A stretch of DNA of 64,000 bases from Endocarpon pusillum Z07020 (Eukaryota > Ascomycota > Eurotiomycetes > Verrucariales > Verrucariaceae), in contig NW_006916485.1 in assembly GCF_000464535.1 (NCBI RefSeq), positions 128,099 to 192,098 of the forward strand, in the 5' to 3' direction. Below are positions 20,949 through 32,841 of this stretch, in pieces. The notes below the pieces were generated by a model. The model was given only the letters and a program-made list of their open reading frames with translations. It made no database searches and was not told where the DNA came from. The first letter of the stretch is position 1. Every line of letters starts with the position of its first letter. Made by a program: the position numbers and the translations under genes.

Positions 20949-22180
20949 ATGGCGAGGCCACGAAGAACATCAATATCCTCGGAGACTTCAATTCCTGAGG
21001 GCACACAGGTGGGTTGTTTCGCCGACCTTCCAAACAGTGCAACCACACTTATGCTGACCTGGTCTGCACGTCAGGAACTAGGTAGCATGTACGACTACCT
21101 GGCCAAAGTCATCCTCCTTGGTCCCAGTGGTGCTGGCAAGTCCGTCTCCTACCATCCCACAAACACCCAAACCGAGCCCTATCCTCTCTATTCACCCTTC
21201 CACCAATCAATCCCATTCTAACAAGAAAGCAATTTCTCTTCTCCCACAGATCCTGCCTCCTCCACCGCTTCCTCAAATCCGAATGGCGCACCTACTCCTC
21301 GCAAACCATCGGCGTCGAATTCGCCAGCAAGATCATCAAAGTCGGGCCCTCCACGCGCCGAAAACGGATCAAGCTCCAACTTTGGGACACCGCGGGAACC
21401 GAAAGATTCCGCTCCGTGTCGAGGTCCTACTACCGTGGAGCCGCGGGCGCGATCTTGGTGTATGATGTCGCGTCCTCGGCGTCGTTCGAGGCCCTGCCGA
21501 CATTCCTGATGGATGCCAGAGCCCTGGCGTCGCCGAATCTGACGGTGCTGCTGGCGGGGAATAAGCAGGATCTTGCTACGATTACGACGACTACTACTAC
21601 AACTACTATGGATGGCTCGATACGCGCCAATGCGAATGGACATGCGATTCAGCCAGAGACACCCTCCAGCGTTTCAAGTAAACAGTCCTTCTTCCCACTC
21701 GATGCCGGGGGCGGCGCCGGATCGCTCCGCTCGCCCAGCGGCACCAGCGTCCCCAGCACCATGGGCTCCAAACAGACGGCCACCACCGCGCCCTTCGGCC
21801 GCGAAGTCAGCAGCGACACGGCCTCGCGATGGGCCTCCAAATCCAACATCCCCGTCTCGGTCGAGGTCTCGGCGCTCTCCGGCGAGAACGTCGACGAGCT
21901 CTTCTCGCGCCTGGCCAGGATGATCCTGACCAAGATCGAGCTGGGCGAGATCGATCCCGATGATCCGCAGAGCGGGATCCAGTACGGCGACGTGGGAATA
22001 TGGAACGGGGGGGACATGGGCAGCATCAAGTCCGCCGAGGATGACACGACGCGGAGGCGCGGGGCCAAGAAGACGCGGAGGAGAAGTGGCACCAACACCT
22101 GGATCGGCGGCATGAGGGAGTGGGAGGATGTCTTTCGCATTTCTGGCGCCAGTTCCAGGCGCAGGGGCGCATGTTGCTAG
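20949..22180 (+). CDS. rab4: Rab4-like small GTPase with long insertion
   Basis: Exons 20949-21008, 21075-21139 and 21250-22180 give 351 residues. The first intron has a strong branch (GCTGACC); if it is non-coding leader, translation would start at the ATG at 21087 (327 residues). The second intron (GTCCGT...CACAG) splits the P-loop, rebuilding GPSGAGKSCLLHRF. Seen: switch I TIGVEF, switch II DTAGTERFRSV, the SYYRGAAGA block and DARALASPN typical of Rab4, GNKQDL, VSAL, and a C-terminal CC for geranylgeranylation. Rab4 proteins direct recycling from early endosomes. Odd: the catalytic Gln of switch II is Thr, and about 75 residues, including poly-Thr, are inserted between the GNKQD and VSAL motifs. 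Confidence 0.88.
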
Positions 22181-22798
22181 GCGTGCTCCCCCCCTCCCTC
22201 TCTCTTATCTTACCGTGGATATCTTTTCCTTTCATGTCCTGGTACGGCGCGCATCACTTGCCTTGGGTTTGTTTGGTGGCACCTACGATCCCGGGTCCCG
22301 GGTAGCTGGGTCGATTGATTGATTGGTTGGTTGGTTGGAAAGGAGATAGAATTCTTCCTTTCTCTTCTTCTTCACTTCTTCTTTTAATTTTATGATACCC
22401 CCCGCAGAATTGGTACCACATCATCTTTTGCTCTTGGTTCATACATATCTAATCAGGAAATGTGCTTGGCGCTGAGTTGGGATGTATCGTATCGTATCGT
22501 ATCGTGTTGTGCTGTGTTGTGTTGTGTTGTCTTATATACATGTATTCGAGTTCTAAATTCCGAAAAGAGAAGAAATTGAAAACCTCCGCAAAAAATCACC
22601 CCAAAAAATACAATCACTATCAAAATTTGAGCATTACATGGTGCAGCCTCCTGGCGCATTGTACTTCGACCGCCTGGTTCTAGTAACTTCTAACACATCA
22701 TTCGTGAAATCGTTGGCATAAAAATTACGATCCCCGATTTTTCCTGCTTCTGGCACTCACTCACACACACACACACACACACAAACATGTTGAAGCGA
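22181..22798. other. Convergent interval with simple repeats
   Basis: About 620 bp between two stops. It contains GTATC/GTGTT pentamer runs (22488-22529) and a (CA)n tract (22758-22784) ending just before the xylitol dehydrogenase stop. Confidence 0.6.
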
Positions 22799-24107
22799 TC
22801 AGTCTCCCGACCCACCAATCAAGACCTTGATGCCCCTGCCCGCCTTGACATCGACAAACGCCTGTTCGGCCTCCTCGAACCTCACCTTCCTGCTGATCAG
22901 CCGCTTGGCATCCACCTTGCCCTCGCTGACCAGCTGCACCGCCAACTTGTAATCGCCGCTGCTGTAGCGAAAGCTGCCCTTGAGCGTCAACTCCTTGGTG
23001 CAGGCCGCCATGATGGGGAAGGTGATGTCGTCCTTGCCCATGCCGCCCTGGACATATGTGCCGCCCGTGCGCAGGACGTGGATGCCGGCCTGGACCGAGG
23101 GCTCGGCGCCGCTGGCGTCGATGGCCACGTCCGCGCCGACGCCGAGATCGTTCTCGCGGATCAGGTTGGCGGCGTTTTCCTGCGCCGAGACGCGCTGCGA
23201 CTCGTAGGTCGCGGTGGCGGCGAACTGGCGCGCGAACTCGAGGCGAGGCTTCTGGATGTCGACGGCGATGATCTTGCTGGCGCCGAACTGGCGCGCGACG
23301 GCGCAGCAGAGCAGGCCGACCGGGCCGGCACCGAAGACTACCACACTGTCGCCGTGTCGTAGGGAGGCTTGCTTCGTGACGTGTACCGCGACTGCTAGCG
23401 GCTCGATCAGGGCGCCTTCCTCCATGCTCATTCCCAGCGGGAGCTTGTAGCAGAAGTCCTCGGGCAGGACGTAGTATTTGGCGAGGGTGCCGTCGTAGGG
23501 AGGAGTGGCTGCAAAGGCCATGTCGAAGCAGAGGTTGTATTTGCCTTCTTTGCAGCGGATGCAGTGGCGGCAGGGGACGCCTGGCTCCATGGCGACGGAA
23601 TCGCCCGGTTCGAGGGTGCGGACGGATGGACCGATTTTGATTATTGTGCCAGAGGATTCGTGGCCGAGGACCATAGGCGACGTGAGGGCGTAGGGGCCGA
23701 TGGAGCCATGAGACCAGTAGTGTACCTGTTTGGAGGAAACGATGGGTCAATTATGCTGGACTTGATGCCCATCCTCCAGATTTCTCTCACTGAGCTGCCA
23801 GCTAGCCTGAGAAAGATAAAATAGGGACGCATGAGTAGCTTACATCACTCCCACAGATCCCTGTATATTTGACCTGAACCAGAACATCATGTGGGTTTTT
23901 GATCTCCGGTATAGGTCGGTCCTCGAATCTGACTTTGTTGACCCCCTCGAGAACGAAGGAGAGGTTCTGCGCGCGAGTCGAACACGAACAAGTGTCGGCC
24001 TGTGCATCCTCTTCCTTATTCTTCGAGCTGGAGTTTGGCAGGGAGACGGAGGAATCAGGTACCGGCTCAGCTTTCTCTGTCGATGTTTCTGTGGTAGTGG
24101 AACCCAT
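22799..24107 (-). CDS. xdhA: NAD-dependent xylitol dehydrogenase (D-xylulose reductase)
   Basis: Exons 24107-23844 and 23725-22799 (intron GTAAGC...AACAG, phase 0) give 396 residues. The medium-chain zinc dehydrogenase features are complete: catalytic Cys in YTGICGSD, the GHE motif in MVLGHESSG, the structural-zinc Cys cluster CRHCIRCKEGKYNLC, the NAD-binding GAGPVG and the Asp in AVDIQK that favours NAD over NADP. FAATPPYDGTLAKYYVLPEDFCYKLP and CTKELTLKGSFRY match fungal xylitol dehydrogenases rather than L-arabitol dehydrogenases. The enzyme oxidises xylitol to D-xylulose in pentose catabolism; sorbitol activity is possible. About 45 N-terminal residues (Ser/Thr-rich, then CSCS) exceed the usual family length. 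Divergent from the nitrilase. Confidence 0.9.
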
Positions 24108-24725
24108 TTTTGGTGAGCTGAAACAAAACAAGAGCTTAAGCTAAGTAACGTAATGTGCAAATGATTCTATGCATTGGCGCACATAGAAACAATGAGACGG
24201 AGGGGTTCAGACCGAGTAAAGTATGTCAATTGATCATATCTTGAATTTCTATCGGCGAGACTCTCGGCTTTCCTCATTCGGTTGTCGGTTCCGGTTTGTA
24301 TAAATGACGCTCCGACAGCAGATAGCGTATTGGTTCTAACGAGCGATGAAGAAATTACATAGTATGTATGACGAATGGTGGGGGGCCAGAACTGCAAAGC
24401 GTTTCGGATCAGCAAATTGTTTGCCCCGCAGTGGGAGTGGGATGAAGTGGGATGCAGAGGGATGCAGTGACCGACATGCAGTCCCATGCTAATGTAGCCA
24501 CTACCTTGGTACAGGAAGCCAGCATACAGTACTCGGATCCTAGAGCAGGGCGGCTTATTCTTCGCTTCGACAGAGACAATTCTCACTGGGTGGATGGCGG
24601 GGCTAAAGTACTAGTCGCGCAAGAAGGGGAGTTCGGAGCCAGAGCACGCATGAGCGGTGGATGCAAGGTGTCTGTTGATGAGCCTCTCCGTCCTACTAGC
24701 ATACTAGTACCGAACAGTAGATGCC
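24108..24725. promoter_or_regulatory. Divergent promoter between xylitol dehydrogenase and nitrilase genes
   Basis: 618 bp. A GC/purine repeat GGGATGCAGAGGGATGCAG (24450-24468) and CTACTAGCATACTAGTACC (24693-24711) are visible. No coding signal. Confidence 0.4.
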
Positions 24726-25882
24726 ATGCCGCAGAAACTCACCATCGCCGTCTCCCAGTCACATACTCTGTCCTCTCTTGCTGAAACCCTCTCTGCGCTT
24801 GAGTCCACAACTCAGAAGGCGGCCCATTCCGGCGTCGATGTCCTCCTATTCCCCGAAGCTTATCTTGGGGGCTATCCTCGTTCCTGCTCGTTCGGAAGTG
24901 TTGTCGGCTCACGTCAAGATGTTGGTCGAGAACAGTATCTGCGGTATTTCAAGGAGGCGGTCGATCTGGGAGACACACCAGCAGGAGCTGGCGACGACTG
25001 GGTAGCAAGAAAATTACCAGCTGGAAAGGGAACGGATGGAGGAAGGCAATTCAGGGGGGATGGGACAAGAGAGCACCTGGAGCAGATTGCCAGTAAGACA
25101 GGAGTCTTCTTGGCTGTTGGCGTTGTGGAGAGAGCAGGAGGGAGCTTGTATTGTGCGGCTGTTTATGTGGAGCCAAGAAGAGGAATCATTGGAAAGAGGA
25201 GGAAAGTCATGCCGGTGAGCATCACCATCACCATCGGTCCAGCTGATCAGCCCGTGCTTCAGCGCTGACCGGACAGCAGACGGGTAGTGAACGTCTGGTA
25301 TGGGCTCAAGGCTCTCCAGCGACCCTCAAAGCAGTAACAACCGAGATCAAAGGGGTCAAGCTGACAATTGCTGCAGCCATTTGTTGGGAGAACTTCATGC
25401 CTTTGCTGCGCCATAGTCTCTATTCTCAGAATGTGAACCTCTATCTTGCCCCCACCGCAGACGCGAGAGACACGTGGCTTGCTCTCGTGAGGACAATCGC
25501 GTGCGAAGGGAGGACATTTGTTCTCTCCGCCAACCAATGCATCACTTGGGACGATCTTCCTGAATGGGTGGACGATAGACAGGAGCACAAAGACTCACAG
25601 GACAATCAATCAATGGTTAACGGTACCGCGGATACAACAATTACTAAGGAATTGCCTGCAGAGAAATGGGCTTGCCGAGGGGGATCGTGCATTGTCGGAC
25701 CCATGGGACAAGTGCTCCAAGGCCCATTATGGGAAACAAACGACGGCAGTATTCTTAGTGCTGATGTTGACTTCGAGGATTGTGACAGAGGTCGTCTTGA
25801 TTTTGATGCTGCTGGAAGCTACTCCAGAAACGACTCCTTCCGTCTGCAGGTCGAGGGACTGGACCTCAGCCCACCGCCATGA
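24726..25882 (+). CDS. Nitrilase (CN-hydrolase family)
   Basis: Exons 24726-25214 and 25280-25882 (65-nt intron GTGAGC...AGCAG, branch GCTGACC) give 363 residues. The catalytic triad is intact: Glu in LLFPEAYLGGYPR, Lys in GKRRKVMPTGSER (created by the splice), and Cys in AAICWENFMPLLR. YLAPTADARDTW and RTIACEGRTFVLSANQC are typical of branch-1 nitrilases that convert nitriles to carboxylic acids and ammonia. The region after residue 245 contains an acidic/Gln-rich insertion (DDRQEHKDSQDN). A cyanide hydratase is less likely because its characteristic C-terminal extension is missing. Cytosolic; no targeting signal is visible. Confidence 0.9.
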
Positions 25883-26345
25883 CGTCGAGAACCAGTATTG
25901 TATTGCAAAAACACCGGCATCTGACAACCATGCAAGAAGGGTGCATGTCCCGACTGATTAATTACGATGGAACCCTGGCGGATGAGGTGCAATCGTACTC
26001 AAAAGTCGTCGAGGTCGCTCTTGTCTCATGCAACCACGATACGACTCGCGCGTCAGGATGTGCATCCAGCTCAAGATAAGTCGATAGAAACGGCAGATCG
26101 AGCGAGGCGAGAGACGGTCGGAAGCAGGGAGGACAGGGGAATCTACACTGGCTGAGATTGAAAGATGATACTTCGGTGTCCGAGCCATAGGATGTGGCAG
26201 AAACAACATGCTTGCATCATTCCTTGCATTAGCAAACGGGAGAAGGCATCTGGGCCTCCGGAATCGTCTATCGTTCCGCACCATATACTAGTAGTACACT
26301 GCGCACGAGCCCATGTAGCCAAGGAATTCCATACAATGGTGGAAC
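25883..26345. other. Convergent 3' interval
   Basis: 463 bp between the nitrilase and rse1 stops. No coding signal; the two short open frames lack motifs. Confidence 0.5.
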
Positions 26346-29300
26346 TCAATATGCTACCCGTGTGCGCATGTCCTAGAAGCTGTTAACAGGTCGCTTTCCA
26401 CCCGTGGGAACGAGCACATACCGAGATCTTTCTCTCCACTTCCCGGACTGACCTGTCAAGTTCTCCAGCTATCATCTGCTTTTTATCGTTTGCCAGTAGG
26501 AAAAATGTTTCGCAGAGGTCACCATCAATAACTCCCTTTACGGGCACATAGTAGCTGCGGTAAATCAGGTGATCTCTGCCCGCTAGAGGCGGATTTTGCG
26601 AAGCGAGCTGCATCTCCAAGGTCTGAAAGAAGTCCACATCCTCTCGGCTAACAAAAGGTACAAGCATTCCCAGAGTGCCTTGAAAACCCGACCAGAAAAT
26701 TACATCACGCCCACCCGCAACCAGTGATGTTTTTTGGACGCTTGTCGGGATATCTTGGGGGAAGAAGTGGCACATGAGACTCAGCCTTGTAGGCGCACCT
26801 GCAAGATACTGCCGCTCATGCAGGAGGTGCGCCCCAGAACCATCCTCATCCGCTTCTTCAGAAGCCTTGGGTGGACATCGGACCAGCCATAGGTTACCGA
26901 ACTTGTCGCCACCAGCAACACTTTCGTAGTCAACCATCGTGGTACAGGTGGTCCACCGAGCAATCATATCATCTGCAAAGGGGATGAGACGGTTCTCTTG
27001 AACTTTGTAAACAACGTAGGTAACGCTCTCCTGCACGTCGCTCACAATGATACGACTACCTTGTGTCTGCAATCCGACGATCATGTGAGGCGTTGCCGTA
27101 GTCTGGCATTTTCGAAGCATTTGGCGCATACCCAGATCATATATTCGCAGATCTGGGCCGACTCCAACCAGTAGGCGTCCTTGAAAGGCGAGTAACGCCT
27201 GTGGAGGCTGTTCAACCTTTGTTTTGTGAATGAATTCAAGTTCTTTGCCTTCTTCATGTAATCTGTATACGTGAATAAAGCCAGCAGTGTAGGTACGGGG
27301 ATTGACAGTCAAGTCCTTCGCAGTTCCCACGATCAAGAAACTTTCTTCATCTTGACTTGCGAATGGTGCGATAGTGACGCTGACAGCCGCTTCGTTGTCG
27401 TCCAACTCAAGGCGAGAAATGACTGATTTTGCTGTTATTGGATCAATGATAGAGATTGCTGAAGCCCAATGTCCTGTACCCCGAGGATAACCGAAATCTT
27501 CTGGTGGTAATACTATGGCATTTCCATTGACCGCTGTCGAGTCGTTAATCAATTTGTTCTTCGTCGAGGAAGAAAGGACATTGTTATCTGCTTCAATGAC
27601 GTAAAATAGTGGCTGATCAGGATGCTTTACGAAATGCCGAGGAGTGTTTTGCAATGCTATGGACTCTTGTAGCAGGTTGTTGGTAAGGTCTTCTATTGTG
27701 AAAATCCTAGAACTATGGTCAGCGCGGTGCCTTGAAAATTCTCAGAATATTCGTTCATAGTGTTAACATCAGAAGGAACAATTGGATTTTGAGTTTGAGG
27801 ATCCGCATGGACCACGACGTGATCCTGGGTAAGAGCATAGTGGAATCATCAGAAGGTGTATCAGAACGGAAACGAATCTGGCGCTGACTGACCGGAGATT
27901 TTGTCCCTCAATGCCCACCATCCCTTCCAGGCACTGCTCACTGCTAAACATCCAACCCCATTCTAAACCAACGTAGTTGAGGGGCGTGAGCATGAATCCG
28001 TTCGTTTGCACATCGGAATATCCTAACCAAGGTCGTGAGCTCAAAGCTAGTACCGCCGCTTGGCCTTTGATAGAAACGCGGAAGAGCTTAGCAGGCTTCA
28101 AGCCCAAGAATCTGGTTCTTGTATCGGTCAGCTCTCCGGTGATCTCGTCGAGGACTGTTCTGAGATATACACCAGAGTACAGTCCAATGTGTAGATATAA
28201 GGTCGAACCACCCGACGTGGAATCAGCCATAGCCATGATGGACAATGCCGAAGGTGGAGATGTCAATGCCTGTACTGATTTATTCTCTAAGGTTGAGTCT
28301 GGGTCCAAGCTGAGGATCCTAACTGTGGAATCATCACAACCTACTGCCAAAAACGAGCTTCGCACTCGACCTGCTGGCACATCACCAAGGCTCAGACAGG
28401 TCACGGTCCCAGTCATTTCTCTTTTTTCGTCATACTCGTTCAATGATCCATCTGTATCTGTCTCGAAGTACACAATCTCACCGGAGCTGAGAGCTATAGC
28501 CACTTGACTAGAATTAGTAGTAGCTGCCACAATTGAACGGTGCTGCGGTGCTGGCCACTCGTTCACTTTGCCATCTGCTCGTATGTGCCGAATACCCCGT
28601 GGATGTACCTGAAGCAAAGCATCCTCACCAAGTTGTTGCACCGCGAGCGTTGGCGCAGATGACAAAAAGCCAGTGTCAGTTACTTCTTCGACAGTCTCTC
28701 CAATGCTGAGAACTAGAGTAGCATTTTCAAATGATAAGATGATGTATGCGTCAAACCGGTCGTTCTGTGTAAGCTTCGTGGTCCAAACCGCTGATGGTCT
28801 GCTGGGCAGTTCTGATTCGACGATTTCAGAGACGGGCAAGCCGTGCTTTAAGGTTCTGAAGCTGCTTCGGGGTCCAGCGCCACAAATGGCGTATATCTGT
28901 GGAGCATCTTCGTCTGTCAGGTTTGCAATTTTACATTCCAGCAAAGGATTCATTGAATCAATGTTCTGTGAAAGCCTGATGTTCTCGACGGGACGAGGAT
29001 GGAAAAAAGCGGGCGAATATGCCTCTGTGGGGTCAGCTGGAAAGTTGTCGCTGTCAAATTCTGTCTCGTCGTCATCATCACCAAGTTTCTCAAACTGGTA
29101 CAGCTGATGATTTCCATTCTCACTTCCAACAAACAGGTAGCCGCTCTTAAGGATGAACAAGCTAGTTGCGACAGGAACAGTGTCAAAGTACTTGATCTTC
29201 AATCTCTGGACCTCGCCTGTTGCCTGTCCGTTTTCATCCTCTACCATATCAATGGTAACTTTGAACAGGTCGCCATCCTCAGATTGTAGCAGGAAAAAGA

Positions 29301-30358
29301 AAGCCCCTCTTGTCCTGTGCATTGCTCCAGCAACAATACGGCGTTTGCGGTCTGGGTTTTCCAAGATTCCTCGTCTCCTAGGTATAGGCACTCGAAAAGC
29401 CTCTTGATTTGAGTGCCGGTAGGTGACATTATCGTCGCTGCAAACCAGTACACCGCTAGGCCCGTCAGAGCCGCCAGGAACCTGAAAGAGCATTGTAGCG
29501 CTTCGGTCTACCGGTTCGGCCCACTTCCGAACAACATGATTTAGACCCAGGTCAAGCTCATAGTAAACCAGTAACTTCTCCAATTCTTCGAAAGCCTGGC
29601 CACTTGGATCTTGATCCGCATCTGTGTAATCAACCTCAAGCGTCGCGAAGACGGGGTTTTCATAGCCAGCATCTAATGCAACGAGTGCGAACACCAGTGT
29701 CTGCGGCTTGTGAGCTTCCAAGGGAGAAGAGATCGTAAGCTCTGCTTGTGCATTGCGGTTGAGAACGTAGACTAGTTTGTTCTTTTCAACGGAAGAAATC
29801 AAGCAAGCTCGTCCTTTCGGATCGACTGCCAGATACTGTCCGGGAATCACACGACGAATGCCGGATTTGCCGAACGTTTCAAGGTGTATCCTGTTGAAGC
29901 GGTTCTGTGCATGAACATATTCAATGATAGTGATTCGGCCGGAGTCGGATCCAATGATTATGTAGTCTGCATACTGATTTAGCAGAGATTCTTCATCTTG
30001 GGGGTGTATGGGTGTCGTGCGGTGCCATGCCAGCAATTGTGATGGTGGGTTTGCACTTCGACTTCAGAAGATCATTAAGGGAAGCGTTTTCAAAGAGGGA
30101 AGAGATCCTCATACCTTTGCTGCTACCCGCTAGCCTAAAAGCCGCCAGTGTCCTGATGATGCCAAAGACATCTTGGGAGTATATGGGCGTAATTCTGCCT
30201 TGGGATGGTTCAGGTCGATGAATGGTGAGCTTGGAGCCAGACGCCGTCACTATCTGCTGCTCTTTCGTGCCAGCAAACTGACCTAAAATAGCCTGAGTAA
30301 TAGCAGTAGGCGGCTGTATGGTCAGGCTGTACATGAACATTGACGACGTCGTCGCCAT
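26346..30358 (-). CDS. rse1: Splicing factor 3B subunit 3 homologue Rse1
   Basis: Four exons: 30358-30115, 29966-27893, 27706-26422 and 26372-26346, total 1209 residues, the normal length. The introns are 148, 186 and 49 nt; the last leaves an 8-residue exon DMRTRVAY plus stop, closely matching the conserved family terminus. Recognisable blocks include GTKEQQIVTASGSKL, RLAGSSKDYIIIGSDSGR, HLETFGKSGIRRVIPGQYLAVDPKG, the CPSF-A region FVKHPDQPLFYVIE, and REVERKIS. The protein forms three beta-propellers and is a core part of SF3b in the U2 snRNP, needed for branch-site recognition. It is related to DDB1 and CPSF160, but the blocks listed are specific to Rse1/SF3B3. Divergent from dsk2. Confidence 0.97.
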
Positions 30359-30782
30359 CTTGCCGGGTTTCGTTCTGGGTCGCTCAAAGTTTGGGATAGA
30401 GGTAGCGGGCTTCAATAGATTGCGGCGGTGTAATGCAGAAGTGTCTGTCAAGTCCTTGTGAAACAGGTCTGATAAACATTTGCAAGTGGCAATGTATGCA
30501 TCAGCATGCTATGTAACCGCCGTACCCCCGTATGCTCGCACTGCCATAACAAGCAAAATATCTCTTCAACGACTTTTTGAGAACCGAGGTTCAGCCGGCC
30601 GTCAAGCTGTCTACTGTAAGTACCTCAACTGCTCAACTTGCGCTGCCACTCTCGTGCCTTTCATGCTTTCAAGAGTATAATCAGACATCGCGAGAAAACA
30701 CTATAGATAACATAGTGTTTCCCTACCCATCCAGGCCCTGCACACCCATCCATCCCGCACTCTTCGTTCAGCTACTCCAACA
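30359..30782. promoter_or_regulatory. Shared promoter of rse1 and dsk2
   Basis: 424 bp separate the start codons. The right part (30725-30782) is C-rich, fitting the dsk2 leader, and an AT-rich CACTATAGATAACATAGTG sits at 30699-30717. Shared use is inferred from orientation. Confidence 0.45.
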
Positions 30783-32272
30783 ATGACGCAGCAGCCGGCT
30801 GCTTCGACTGCTGAAGACACGCAGCCAGACTCAGTCACGATTAACATCAAGTCCACCAACGCCAAACACACTCTGTCAGTGCCACTTTCAATCACAACTC
30901 TAGAGCTGAAGAACAAACTATCTACTCCGGAGTATGCCGGCGTTCCAGCAAGCTCTCAGCGCTTGATCTACTCGGGTCGAGTATTGAAGGATGGAGACAC
31001 GCTCGAATCGTATAAGGTCAAAGATGGCAATACAGTACACCTTGTCAAGAGTGCACCTAGCAACCAACGCCAGAATCCAGAAAGCCAGTCCTCACGCACC
31101 GCAACCACAGATTCAACAACCGGCTCAAATGTACCTCGACCCACTGGCGTACCCTCCAACATCGCAGCCGGCACAGGAAACAACCCATTAGCAGGACTAA
31201 CAGGTGCTCGTTATGCTGGCTTCGCACAGTTACCGGGTGCAGGACTGTTTGGGCCAGATGGAGGCGTAAGCAGTATTCACCTTGGTGATCCCACTCTTTG
31301 ACTCACAAGATCTTGATTTAGATGGGACCGCCACCAAGCCAGGAGCAGATGATTGAAATGCTTTCAAATCCGGCATTCTCCCAGATGATGAACGAAGCCC
31401 TGCAAAACCCCGCAATGATAGATATGATGATTCAGCAGAATCCTCAATTGCGGGAAATGGGTCCTGCTGGCCGACAATTCCTGCAATCAGAGCAGTTCCG
31501 ACGGATGGTGACTGATCCACAATCGTTACGAGCGATGGGCCAATTACAAGCTGCTATGGGCATGCGACCCTTTGGTGGAGCTGATGGTGGAGGGCAAGAA
31601 GCGTTTCCCGCCCCAGGAATCACAACTACAACTCCAGCCGAGAACAGAGAAGCAGGGAGCGAGTCACAGGATAACAACCGGGACAATGGCTCGACGAATC
31701 CGCCTGCTACCAACAACAGGGGTGCAACATCAAACCCTTTTGCAGCCCTCTTCGGCATGCCCCCTACGACCACAAACCAACAGACCACTGATACTAGCTC
31801 ATCCACGTCACAAGCTCAGAATCCATTTGCGGCCCTGCTCGGGATGCCACCAGCAAACCTTAACCAACAACAGCAACAACCGCCTGGCCAACAAGGCAAT
31901 GATTCTTCGAACAATCCACCTGCGAACCCCTTTCTCAACATTCAAAACAATCCTCTCTTTCAGAACCCGGACCTAATGAACCAATTTGTCCAAGCCATGG
32001 GAGGTGGCGGTGCAAGCGGGCTCGGGAATCTATTCGGTGGTAACCCTGGCGCTACCAACCCTCTTGCAAATCTTGGAAGTCTTTTCGGCGGGCCAGGAAT
32101 GGGCGGGCCGGCTGCACCACCAGACAACAGACCACCAGAAGAGCGATACGCAACACAGCTTCGACAGCTGAACGAGATGGGTTTCTTCGACTTCAACAGG
32201 AATATTCAGGCGCTTCAGCGTAGTGGCGGAGATGTAAACGGGGCATTGGAGTTCTTGTTCAGCCAACCTTGA
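30783..32272 (+). CDS. dsk2: Ubiquilin-type shuttle protein Dsk2
   Basis: Exons 30783-31265 and 31322-32272 (56-nt intron GTAAGC...TTTAG, branch TTGAC, phase 0) give 477 residues. Residues 17-92 are a ubiquitin-like domain (VTINIKSTNAKHTLSVPL ... QRLIYSGRVLKDGDTL). Residues 165-235 contain the STI1-type NP-x repeats (SQEQMIEMLSNPAFSQMM, NPAMIDMMIQQNP, PAGRQFLQSEQFR). Two NPFAALFGMPP / NPFAALLGMPP repeats and a second NP-rich block lie in the Gln/Asn-rich middle. The last 45 residues form a UBA domain (QLRQLNEMGFFDFNRNIQAL). Dsk2 carries ubiquitinated clients to the proteasome and also works in ER-associated degradation. Confidence 0.95.
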
Positions 32273-32841
32273 TCATGGTTCGAGGGTGTGAAGTAAATGA
32301 GCTTCTAACAGTCGCTCAATGGATCATGTACTTCGACTCGTGCACCAGAGCTTCAAATAGTGGTTTAGGAGAATACTCGGCTCAATGTCCTTTTGTCCGC
32401 GAGCTTCGTTAGGACGAAGACATAAACTTTAGCCTTGAAGCCATACACAAACACATGCCCAGCTTTCACTTGTCTACTAAAGTAAGTTAGTAGTCACAGA
32501 ATGCCCATATTGATCCCCTCCCCGCCAAGATTTGCATGCGCACAACTTGAACCATCTTCACATGATCCTGAGACAAACCAACTACTACCAACTGCTTTGG
32601 AGCTTCACAGCAATGGTCAAACCAGCAAGGGCATTATGAACCATATCTTTCGTCAACGGTGAAATATTTGCCTTCTTGCTTGTACTGCTTCACCGCCTGC
32701 AAGCTCCGTACATTTCCTACGTATCTTGGGTTCTGATCACCAACAAATACAATACTCCACAGCCCCATCACTCTCTACAACTTGTGCAGCAGTTCCTTGC
32801 TCTAAAACTCTTGTCTGCCAAACTAGTATTGAGCAAGCAGC
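32273..32841. other. Intergenic interval upstream of het-c
   Basis: 569 bp, the likely promoter of het-c. Two short inverted ACTAAAGTAAGTTAGTAGT-like segments lie near 32475-32494. No gene. Confidence 0.4.

Noticed and set aside
22761..23750. Long minus-strand frame of 329 codons beside the xylitol dehydrogenase
   Set aside because: It is an alternative frame of the same GC-rich exon, rich in Arg/His/Pro, with no motif.
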